This document shows, piece after piece, positions 1 to 12,100 of a DNA stretch of 64,000 nt (positions are counted from its first letter, which is position 1; each line of letters begins with the position of its first letter). This DNA comes from Anisakis pegreffii (Eukaryota; Nematoda; Chromadorea; Rhabditida; Anisakidae): NCBI GenBank assembly GCA_035041965.1, contig JAPYMA010000752.1:39585-103584 (forward strand). The letters run 5' to 3'. Both the position numbers and the translations under genes were made by a program. Under the pieces are notes generated by a model. The model was not told where the DNA came from. It did not search any database and saw nothing but the letters and a program-made list of their open reading frames with translations.

Positions 1-14
1 GATCGGATTTTCAG

Positions 15-117
15 ACGATCGCAATATTTATCAGTTACGAATCGTTTTGGCACCACCAAAATCCTACCTTGTTTGGACACCACTACCAGAACATGCAAAC
101 GATATACTGGTATTCGA
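15..117 (+). CDS. let-805: let-805 exon: first half of the first FN3 in the window
   Basis: Follows TTTTCAG at 8-14 and ends before GTGAGT. Two bases of a split codon, then an open frame with the FN3-like LAPPKSYLVWTPLPEH; ends in phase 2. Upstream exons are outside the window. Confidence 0.65.
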
Positions 118-3100
118 GTGAGTTCTTTTTTTCCGGAATGTAATAATCAATTCTTTTCTACGATCGCCTTGCAAGAGATCAGAGTATTCCCGGAGAAAAA
201 GTACTGTTTAGAGGAGTAATGCGGATTAAATTTGTTCAGTTCGGATTGGTATAAGGAAACGTCAATGAAATTGCAGATTGTCTTACAAGAAGAGTGCGAC
301 CGGTAATTGGACTCGCATCACTGAACCGACCCAGTCTTTTGAATGTCCAAACGGTGTCGCTGACGACGAAGATTATTGCTATGATTTGTCGAAATTTTCG
401 TATGGTGTTCAGTACACTGCTGATGTAATAGCATCATCTTTGTTCTCACTCTCATTTACCAATCAGTCATTCTCCAATTTATATTTCGAAATTGACAACG
501 AAATAATCGAAAATATCTCATAACATCGAGGGATACCTTAACGAAAAAATTTGATTTGAACGATTCGTCATAATTTTAAACGAGCGATTTTTTGTGATCA
601 AACAAACATTTTGAAAACATTATTGACATTGAATAGTTATGGACGAATTATGGGAAATAAATAATCAACATCAGTTTGTTAACCTATTTAATTTCTTGAA
701 AATCTCATAGAATATTTTTTATTGAATAACTTCATATGATCATTGCATTGCAGCTGACCTATCAATTACGCTCTGGTGATTGGGCACCTCATGGAAATCC
801 ACTTTTCTTCATTTTAGTTGAAGCTGGTAACGTCGTTTTTTGGCATCTGATTTTGCATTATCAACTCATTGTACATCACTTTGTTTCGTTCCGTTCCTGT
901 GCACGTTTTTAATTGTTCGCGCACTTATCTCGTCATGATTGTTCGTCCTATTAATTTTTGTATCGATTTCAACAGAAGTAGGTACAGACACATTTCTGTG
1001 AATAGGCGTCATCTCTGAACGATTGATTGCGCTCCATCCGAGTTTCATCGCGAAATGAACAACTCCTGCTGGATGAAAGAACTGATTTATGGCTTGTAGT
1101 CATGCGAATACCACAAAATGCACAACTCACCCCAGCAATTTGTTCGTATGCATTTCAGGTGAACCATCCGTACCATCAGCACCAAACAATTTACAAATCA
1201 GTCCTCGTGATGCATCCAGTGTCGAGTTGCGTTGGTTACCACCACTCAGCTCGGTGCACATCCCCTTCTATGAGGCACGCATCTTGTTCATTCTTCCGTC
1301 ACCTTTTCCTATCTTCAACATTTTATCATTCCCTAAAAGGATACCTCTGTAATGTTCCCTTTCTATATTGAACCCTTTCGTATGCTCTGTACCTTTGTCC
1401 GCTCACTGACTATTCGTTTCGGATACTTTTGACAGACTCAAGCGAAAATTGCTAACCTTGAGAATACATCAGAAAAATTTGTGCGAATTTGAGGTTACAT
1501 GCAGATAGCACAACAGTTTGATTTATTGACGGTGTCAAGCCAAATATTCTCACTTGTCTAGATTTATACGTACCTTTTATCACAGGCAAGTACATAATTA
1601 AAATAATCATCAATTAGTTTTTGTTACTTATTGACAAGCATGCAGAGGCAAACAACTGAAAACTGAGGATTACCCAGAAGCTGAACGCAACCTTCTCCGA
1701 ACAATGGACGAGTGGTTGTCGGATTAGAAATGAACGAAAGCGAATGCATTTGATGGTGTTAAAATGATTCAGATTACAATCGAAGATATGCATTCGGGTA
1801 CGAAACGTACCGAGAAGGTACCGGGTAGTTATTTTGCGCATATCGTTTCGCAGTTATCCCCGTATTCGTCGTACAATATCTCAGTTAGAGCCGTTACGGA
1901 ACCGGGTGCATATGGGGATCTGGCATGGACGATTGTCTCATTGCAACGATACATTGATGGTGTAAAGCCAGAGGCGCCTCAACAAACCCATCGCATATCC
2001 CAACAAGAGCAATTACAACCTCCAGCTGTTCAGTGCGAATCTGCTACGCCAACCACTCCGTGCACACCACGTAAGCTGCTTCCCTCCTAAATGCCCCTCC
2101 AATTATTCATCCTTCTGACTTTCTGAAATCAAGAACTCTTCCTCCGTAAACCCTCTGCAAGTCCTTCATTTTCCTGATGGAAGCCTCAGAAATTTCAACC
2201 CTATTCAGCTTTTCCTTGCTTATGACTCTGTTTGTCTTTCGCTTTGTTTCGATCGATTACGCCTTCTTGCATAGCTTCTTTCTTGATTTCATAGAACCCA
2301 CTTTTTAAAGAGCCCATTGGTCGGAGAGTATCACACAAGAATGCATCGACTTTGAATTTTGAGTTTGAATCGTCTTCGATCATACAGCAATAAAAATTGT
2401 CAATACGACATCTACGATCATATTTGATTCTATCTGGTGAATAAGATTCACTGTCGACTGAGTGGTTGTTGCATGAGATTCAATCAAAGCATGGAATTGA
2501 ATGAATGAATACGAGATAATATCACAAAGCACTGCATGGTATATAGTTGGATGAAACTAAGCATCTCGTTCAGATTAACTAAAATTACGTTCAGATATCT
2601 TATGATATGAACTGCTTTTCAAGAAAATTTCAAATCTTCTATCACAACTCAGTTGCGAGATTGAACGACTTCTGGCTACAACGTATCGCGATGCGAAGAA
2701 TTTGTCTTCACGTATTTAATAACTTCAAATAATACTATAGAGTAATAATTTCAAAATTGTAGTAGCTCGTGCACATCCCTCGTTAGGCATCGATCAACCG
2801 CGTATAGAACAACATGGTTCTCGAACTGTTCTTAATTGGAACGTTGGTGGTGATACCTCCAATGTTGTTGCGTATCAGGTAACGTACCATTCTTGCATAC
2901 AACTGCTTTGATGTATGCTAGTGTTGTGCGAGGAGAGAATAAAAAAGTTGGGGACGGGCAAAGTACCCGAAAATGGCCGCCGCTCGAAAATGGTCGAGGA
3001 CGGGGACCCCGAATTCGGAGACTCCCCGCACAACACCGATGTATGCCTTTTACCCCGAATCAGTGAAGACCATTCACTGTTAAATTAGCTTCGTTCCAGT

Positions 3101-6100
3101 TGTAACATTGAGTTTGTTATTTTGCTACCAAAGAAGCAACTTATAAGTTAATAAAATCAGAACAACTCTTAATAAATTTCGTGGTTAGTATGTGGAGGTT
3201 GTGACTTAATTATGGCGAAGTGACAGTTACTTGTTCTGTAGATTGAACTTCGTTCGGAGTCTGATCGCGATTGGCGACAGCACGGAGGTTACGTGATGCA
3301 TGTTCCCTCCGAGCGACAGTTCCGTCAGGAATTGACTGATCTCAAGACGAATGGCCGTTATTTCGTGCGTGTTCTTGCTCTTGACCGAGCCACAAGACGT
3401 CAACTTGCCGTCTCACCAGTTACCAGTTTCAGTGTGCAATGTCAAGGTATATTGCTCTACCTTATAACCAAATAAAGCGCTCCTTCAATCAGTTAAAGTT
3501 CATATAATCACCTAATTCCATTAAGATGAATAACAATAAATGTAACAATTCCCACAAATTCAGCGTTGAATTTAAGAAGATTGACTCAAAGGCTAACAAC
3601 AAGATTAAATGATAATGTAATGAACAGCAAAATGAAGTGATGAATGATTTCAGTACCAAGTAAGCCACCAGAGAATGTGCAGCTAGAAGAGATGCTACCA
3701 GATGCTGTTCTATTGAGCTGGACGTACAGCAGCGAGGATGGTTCAGAATGCGTCCCACATTTCGTAATAACAGGATATCAAAATGGAGTTGCATTCAATC
3801 AAAAAGTGGATGGTCGAGTACGTGAATACCGTTTCGAGAATCCAGTTGGCGGCGAATGGCAAGCTGAAATCAGAGCTGGCAATGCGGCTGGCATGGGTCC
3901 GTCGAGTTCAATTGCCAAACTTCAAACTCAGCAACAAGGTTCGCTCAATGATATGTTTGAGATTCACAGATTATTTGAAAGGTTCTACCGAATGTTGTTT
4001 ATTTATTGCAGATCTCACTTTCACTGTTGTTAACAAACAGTTCTACCATTCTCGTGTGATTGATTCCACAACACAGATCTCATTTAATAAGTTTGAAACT
4101 GAATTCAATCTTTATTTTAAAAAAACGACAGTTTAGAACGATGTAGATAATGGTCTCATTGTCAATGTGATATCAGTATGGCAGTTAATTGATATGAATA
4201 ACAATCTTGCAAAATCTGAAAGAGCTGATTGTGGTTGTTGATAAACAAAAAGGCGATCAAATGCTTTTGCCTTCTCTGAGATATAGGCTCGGCCATAACA
4301 CGAATGAAATTGCTGATTTTGCTAGTGTATAGTATTATTATTCTATGGTTTTTATTCTCAGTTGTGCTTCTAGTATGGTTGCTTATGTTATTATCATATC
4401 ATTGTCATTTACTTCGTTATCGTCACTAATTTTGTCTGAAATTCAGCTTGCTTTTTTTTGTATATGATCGGTTTCTTCAATCGAGAGATGTTGCGATTTC
4501 AGATTGCTAGTGATTGATTTAAGAATTAGGGGAAAGTCTGTGAGGTTTAGCAGTATGACTAAGCTATTGGATAGGGAGCAGTATGGAACGAAATGATGCC
4601 CTTATGCTTTGCATTATTTTGCTTTTCTTCTTATTCGGTTGTTTGCTGGAAATGTGGATAGCGGCTGTAACTGTCATTATCAACCCTCGTTTTTGTTATC
4701 ATCATTATCAATCTCATTTTTTGTTCTATTTTTTCCAACAATGGTACCGACCGGAATTGTGATGAAAATACTTAAGCATTCAACAAGTACCTCAGTTTAA
4801 GCCAAGGGAAGATGAACGAGAGAATCTCGCTTTGAAAGAGTGACTAATCGCGGGAGGATAGCTGAATTAAGTAATTGTTGATTTGTTCTTAGCCCTCGAA
4901 ACTGAACGATTTCTATGGTAGCGTACCACTTGTCGAAGGCTTGATATTCAGTGACCTATACCTATATGAAAGGTTCCGTAGTGGTTTAAGATGGTCCGGT
5001 ATGATTGTTGATGTGATTGTCATAAATTCGTTTTTATTTGGTTCTGTTCATTTTCATTGCTCGTTTTGCCCTCACCATAGCTGATATACGCTGCCGTACG
5101 CTTGCAGTCAATACAGTGAATGTTCATCATGTCCGTGTTCACCGTTCTATATGTGATCCACGTACTGATTTCTGGTGTCAAGCCCCGTCACAAACATCAG
5201 ACTACTATTCGGCATCACGTCAGTTTGACGAAGGTTCGTTATGAGTATCTGTGTGTTTTGCTTTTCGTTTTGTTTGTAGTGAATGACATTACTTACTTGT
5301 GCTGTTTGTTTCGTTCAATAACTCATTTGTCAGCGTCCATTCCAACGGGTCAATTCATCGCGTTCGCTATTTTTGCTAGCATTAAAGCCATCACTATATC
5401 ACATATTCTTATTCGATCTCTTGATTCGTTCAATTTGCAACTGTTGGTATCATTTTTAACATCAAATCAATGTCATCCCTACAGTTCAATTGCATCTGGC
5501 CACAACATTTTGGCACTCCATGTTCAGTGGAATAGATCAGTCATGGGAAGGTTGTTCTGCTTAGTCGTTCCCTTCAAGTTCTGCGATGCTCCCTTCAAGA
5601 TATTCATCCACAGTCAATATCGCAATTCCACAAAGTTGATTCAGTGCAAAGATTTGGGCATCAAAAATTTTCAGGCAATGAAACAAATTGCATTCATTGT
5701 TCCTAATGGCGCTTATTGATGAATTGCTTTCATGTTTTAACATCCACCTCATATCAGAACATTCATGGATGTCTTGATATCTTGTTTGCAACGCACCTTT
5801 TGCAAATTTTTACATGATTGCAAGCACAAAGTATTTTATCTCGCACATCTCACGTACTATATCATCATTTGTAACCCTCAAGTATGTTTCGTCTTTAAAA
5901 AGCTCAATTCCTGCGAAAAGTACAAATTGTTGTGAAATGCACGAATCCATTAGTGCTGCTTATAAGTATATTCGTTCTCTGAACACTTTTTCACTCCAAT
6001 AGTTTCCTAGAAGTGGCAACGCAGATGTTTTGTGACAGAACGACGCAGTCTCAGAGTCCAGTTGAGCTGTCAAACTTGTCAACCCAATCGATTTTCAACA

Positions 6101-9100
6101 TAAGCATTTTCCGAAGTTATTCATGAGATAATTCCTGGGAAATGCTTGTTTGCATAAAATATTTGGGTCAAATTGATGCTATCGTGTAAATTCATTCATT
6201 CCAGAGGATTATGATAGTGTTGATGATCTCGTACCGATATGTCTGAATAGAACGACTGGTACCTCATGCACAAAACCATTCAATGGTAGAGTGTATAAAA
6301 GAATTGATTGCGATTGTGATTGATTCACTCTGTTCTGTTGTAACCCAAACAATCTTTGACTACATATCCCTTATCACAGAAATCTGATTTCATAGATCCA
6401 GTCCAATGTGTAGATCCTGCTTCCACTCTTATGGGTCCTTCCGTGAAATTTTAGATAATCTAGATAATCAATTTTCATTATGGAATTCTTTTGCATCTGA
6501 CTTTCCGCATGTACCAACCGCATCCGTTTCATGTTTAGGCATGACTCAAAGTAACATTCGTCATGTAAGAAAAGAGAATTCGGAACATCGAAGTTGCATG
6601 TTGATGAAACGTCGAAGCATCACATTCTAGTGCATGACTGCATGATCTTTGCATGATGTGTTCACTTGCAAATGGAACAATATGCACACTCACTGTAGTC
6701 TATTCAAAACTAATTTTTGCATTACTCTATCAAAATCACAAAGTTCACTTTCAGTTTCAGTCACTTGTCCACAACGATCAAATAATTCTCAATCAAAATT
6801 TCGAAGTGTTGTATGCGGTAAGATAATGAATGAATGATGCTGCTGCATGAAGCGTTATCGTTAATAATAGATGCACACTCGTGTGAATTCTGAACGAATT
6901 TCTCAAAAGTTTTGGACTCCTAAAAGAATCATTCCGTCTGTTCGATGTCATTCGTTTCAGAGCATGCTCGCATACCGAAGCATAACTTATCTCATCTTTA
7001 GAGATTTGTCGTAGAAACATCCCTAACCTAGAATCTTGTTTGCAAATGTACGAGTAGAGAATATATTAATCTCATGCTTACTCAGAAGAGCGATTCATGC
7101 AGTACGTTAAACTGGATAAATCTAGAAGGTGTGCGATTTAAAAAAGGTATTAGATTAGATGGTGTTGAGGTGTTTGGTTGTTGTTGAATTGTGTCTCTTT
7201 TGTGAGAGTGTTATTTGCCGTTTTTTGCTAAAATGTTTATTGCTTTACTAATATTATCATTCGAGAAAATTTTTGTGCAAGTTTTTCAAAATTGATTCAG
7301 CATTGATATCAACGCCACGAGTAAGCGCCAGAGGAAGCGATCTGAATGTGGAATGGACCAGTGAAGGGAATGGCCGTGGAGTGTTCGGTTATCGTGTGCA
7401 GTTCAGGAGTGACAATACTGGATGGAATCCATACGGGTGAATCGAATTTCAGAATTGTTTCAGTTGTCAATTCTATTTGCGATTACAGTTAATGTTAGGG
7501 GCATATTCACAATCAATTGATGGCCTTTCGTTCGGAGAACAGATTCGAGGCTGCTAAGTGGTTCGCCAACAGTTCTTCGAGGATCACAGAAATATATTGA
7601 TCTCGTATTCATGAAGGTCGTTGACTCAATCTGGTTATCTTCAGGCAAATAGTACCATATATTGGTGATAACCAGCGCTATTCGCAAACCTTAAGCGGTC
7701 TTCAACTTGGTAAAACTTACTATGTTCACATTCAAGTGTTGGATCGTAATTCCTACGTAATGTACACAAGTCCTGAATCATCAGCACGCACAACATGCAC
7801 TGGTTAGTTGAATGAATACGAAATATTCCAAGCTTGCTTGCAATTCTGACTTATCTCCACTGTTACGGAAAGTCAAATAAGATAAGTTTCGCTCACTGAT
7901 TACACACAAAAGCAGTTGTCATTCATATCATTCCTTCACTTTATGCCGCTAACTTTGTTACTGTTTCTGAGTGAATTGATTCCTGAATATTTCTGGAGGA
8001 TACAATAGTTATGCACATAAAACTTTTCGAAGAGTGGAGTGATGTGGATATGTGATGGAGTTCGTTTATGTTGAAGGAGCATCAAAAAATTTCAGCACCG
8101 ACCCATCCGCCATCTCATTTACAAATCGAAGCACCAGATCCAAGACATGTTCGTCTGAACTGGGCACAACCGCCTCAAAGCACATGGCAGTGTGATAATA
8201 TCCAGGTGGAAATCCAAGCCACTGAGCCAACGAATCAACCACCTGTTGTCGTTGATGGACGACAAACCACGCACATTTTTAGCAGTGATGCAAATCAACC
8301 ATGGATTGTTCAAGTACGATCTAAGAATCCGGCAGGATATTCACCATGGTCAGCTCCAGTTTCAACAAAAACACCACCTATCGGTGAACTCATTGTTGGT
8401 CCGAATGTCAATTATCGACAAGGAATACCAATAATATCGTGGTCGAGTAAGGAGAGAGTTGATGATCTAGTGGAAGCATACCAACTTGAATGGAGATCTC
8501 ATCGTGATCCCCAATGGCGGAAGTATCGTTCTCAGGTATTTCTTCAGTTGTATTATGCGATTGCTGGATTCTGTTATTGCAATTTGATTTTTTAAAGCAT
8601 ATATTCAGTGCGGCACCGTATCGGTTCGCTTAATGCATTTTGAATTTAGAAAGGGTTCGTAATATCAAATCAACATTTTCCGTTCCTATTAACTGAACAG
8701 CTAGCAAATAATGATAGCAGTCTTGATAATACGCACCAATGAAGTGAGTGAACATGACGATGATGTTTTCAGATTCCTTACTCTGGTTGGCAAAGGCCCT
8801 ATAGTATTGACTTAAGCGAATTGCCCACTGGAGAAATGTACCAAGTTCGCGTACATGCAATTGATCCGAATAAAGCAATCGCGTATACATCACCTTCTGT
8901 CAACGTACAAACGCAACCAAAATGCTCTTCTCCTCGACGACCACCAGCTGATGTCAGAGTGTCACCAATTGGACCAACACAGATTCGACTCTCATGGAGG
9001 GTATAAATCCATAAAATAACTTGTGTACATGAATCTTTTACATGAGATTTATTATACTCATAAAACGAAGCCGATGGTTTCATGAAATACTCCTGTGTCC

Positions 9101-12100
9101 ACTAGTCATCTCAACTTTTTGTCAGTATTGTACTTTACGATGTGATATTCTCACGATAGTGATTTCCACAAAAACCAATCGAAAGTGATAGAAGGACAAG
9201 ATAAAATGTGAAAAAATACCAACATTGATGAAATGTAATTAAGGCATTGCATGAGAGTGAATGGAACTGTGATCGTGTATGGTATGTTGTGAAGTATACC
9301 ACTCCAAGAACTGAAGGATTTCGTAATTTAACAAATGGTGAAGATGAAGTTATATTCGATTCTGAACCATTCACACAATGGAGCTTCGAGGTTCAAGCAG
9401 CGAATCCCAACGGTGAATCCCAGTGGACAAGACCTGTTGTCACTCAAACTCAAGGGACAGGTTCATTACACTCTATATTCTTACCTCATAACACAAATGT
9501 TGTTCAAAAGAACACCTTCTATATAAACACTGAAAATCTTTAAGCACCTGGACCCGTATCCGACTTTCGCATCTATCCAATGTCACCGGATTCGCTGCAA
9601 CTCTCTTGGAGACAACCTCAGAATCCAAACGGAGTTATTACTGGATATGAAATCACCTATCAGCTGCTGTCCAAGTAATTTTTCTTTCATTTGCGATAAT
9701 TGTTTTTTGTACAATCGAATAGTTTATTTTTGACTGAACTGAAGTTCAAAATGCTCACATTTCATATTTCCGTGACCTTTAAATTACTGTTTCCAAAAAT
9801 TTCTGCTGCAGTAAAAGTGGGAACTATTCAGGGGCATGTGTGACCAGAGACCTGAAAGACCAATAACAGTGTTTTGCGATAAGCCGATGTACACGCTCCA
9901 AGGACTATCACCTCATTCGCGTTATCGAGTCAATGTGGCAGCCAAAACCAATATTGCTGGTTTGTTTCTACTTTTATGCTTTTTTTGTTCATTCAAGCTT
10001 ATTTGAAATGATTTAATCAATTATTTAACTGTCTGTCTTCAGAGCTTCCACGATCAAATTATTAGAGCTGACTGGATTATTTTCACCTCTTAAGGGACCC
10101 ATATTTCTATTCTTTCTGAAATTCAGTAATTATTTTGAATTAGTATCGTTCAATTCTAATCATTTCAAATTCCATTACTCTTTCAATTCCATATCGAACC
10201 TTGGATGCAAGACACATCAAGCACACTTTCAGGCGAACCAGTATCGCAGGAATTACAAACAGATCAGTCCGTGCCCAGTGCAGCACCACTCTATATTCGT
10301 GTCGAAAATCCACTCCCGACCGAAGTTGATCTTAGCTGGCAAGCACCCCCATGCTTACAGACGAACGGAGAACTCACTGAATATGAATACGAGATAAGAC
10401 ACGTTGATGGGGATGCGCAGGTTCCGCTACGTACAGATACGATACATGGAACAAGAGCTAAAATTGTTGGGTTAAGTCCATTCACGCGGTACACAATTCG
10501 AATGAGAGCGTTCACTCGCAAAGGACCAGGACCTTGGTCGCAGCACGTCCACTTTCAAACTGCTGCGGCACCACAGGTATTCAAACCTTCATCTCACTAT
10601 TCCACCAACCGTTTTTGAAATCCGGTTGCTTCCTATCCGCAGAGAGAACTGCAAAAATTGTTGCATATTGCGATTGAATTACTCGAATACGATGAAGTGA
10701 TATTATTATAGTTATGCTTAGCATAATGTGTATGATATTATTTAAGCAGAACTGTTTCTGCTCTATTTAAAATGATTCCATCGTTGACAGAAAGTCTTGA
10801 TATTCATTGTGTATGTTTGGACAACTTGAATTTGATGTGCATTTGCTAGTTGCATTCCAGATCGAACCACCGCCAATGGTTCAAGTGATCAGTACTGGTG
10901 CTGATACTGCGCATTTGGTATGGCAACAACCAAGAGGTTATGTTGATAAATACAAGTGTCAATATGCTATTGTTGGTACACAAAAATATCAGGAACGAGT
11001 ATTCCCGGCAAATAATCCATGCGAACAACAGATTAGCATTGAAAGATTACCAGTATCCGTACCGCAAGGATCTCGCTTGCACTGTGGACGTATCGATGGT
11101 TTACAACCCGAAAGAGAGTACGACTTCAGGGTTTGTTCATCATCTCATCTTTTCCATCCAATCCTTTTATTCACTGTAAACCATTGGTCAGCACGCTTCA
11201 AAACAAAGGAACGGTTCCGACCATGATCGTTAATTTTGTTGAACTTCGTTACTCTTTTGACTATATTCACGACCGGGAGTTGTGTCGACGACAGCTTAAT
11301 GATCCATCTTCTCGTTCAGGTTTCGGCTGGTGGTCCAAACGGTCACTGGTCACCGTGGAGTGAATCACAGCGAGGCCATATCACTCAAGGCCCCGTCCAA
11401 GTTGGTTCCGTTTCAAGGATCAGCAGCTCGTCGAATAGTCTTCATATTGGATGGATTGTAAATCCGGCTGACGCGGCGCGTGTCACTGAATATCGCATCT
11501 ATGTCACACCATTGGGACGTGGAGCTAGGCCTCAAACATTTTCAGTGGATCGTTCAACAACACAATATCGTGTTGACAATTTATCGCCAAACACTCTCTA
11601 CAATATCACCGTTCTAGCAGCCACCGGTTCGAGACTGCATGCCGGAACGAGCGTTGAAATGAAAACGGATAGTGCTCCTTTGCAGGGCATTCTTTCAGCA
11701 CCTCGAGTTCTTCTTGAACAACCAACAGCAGTTAAACTCGAGTGGGATGCACCAGCAGGTACCGTCAGCGGTTTCATCGTTGAGTACCGATTAGGTGATC
11801 AATCTTGGCAACAGTATGGCACACGCGTTCCTGCGTATCCGGGTAGGCGGACCTACATGGCAGTTGTCGACCAGGTTATTTGATTTTATTTAACCAATCA
11901 CAAATGTAAATGGTGTACTGAACAGTGTAGTACACCATCTACATTTGTGCACGAATATGCATGAAACTGATTGCTTGCTTCCACTCTGAAACGATATGGA
12001 GTAATGCCGCCATTTTTAACTCTTTCCATACATGAAACTTTGATATTACCAGCAGCACTTGATTTCTGAATTGTACGATTCAGTTGAAATATTGTGCGAT

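Noticed and set aside
4894..5000. Open stretch after TTCTTAG reading PSKLNDFYGSVPLVEGLIFS
   Set aside because: Open only in phase 0, whereas the preceding exon ends in phase 1; no FN3 features.
5120..5719. 199-codon open frame on the + strand
   Set aside because: Overlaps the exon 5081-5233 in another frame and runs into AT-rich intron; hydrophobic but without a recognisable domain. Long for chance, yet the exon frame fits the phases.
6406..6630. 74-codon frame MCRSCFHSYGS
   Set aside because: Not in phase with neighbouring exons and no domain.
9812..9870. Acceptor CTGCAG at 9811 for the FN3 exon
   Set aside because: In the needed phase it meets TAA near 9861; the CAG ending at 9831 gives the open FN3 frame.
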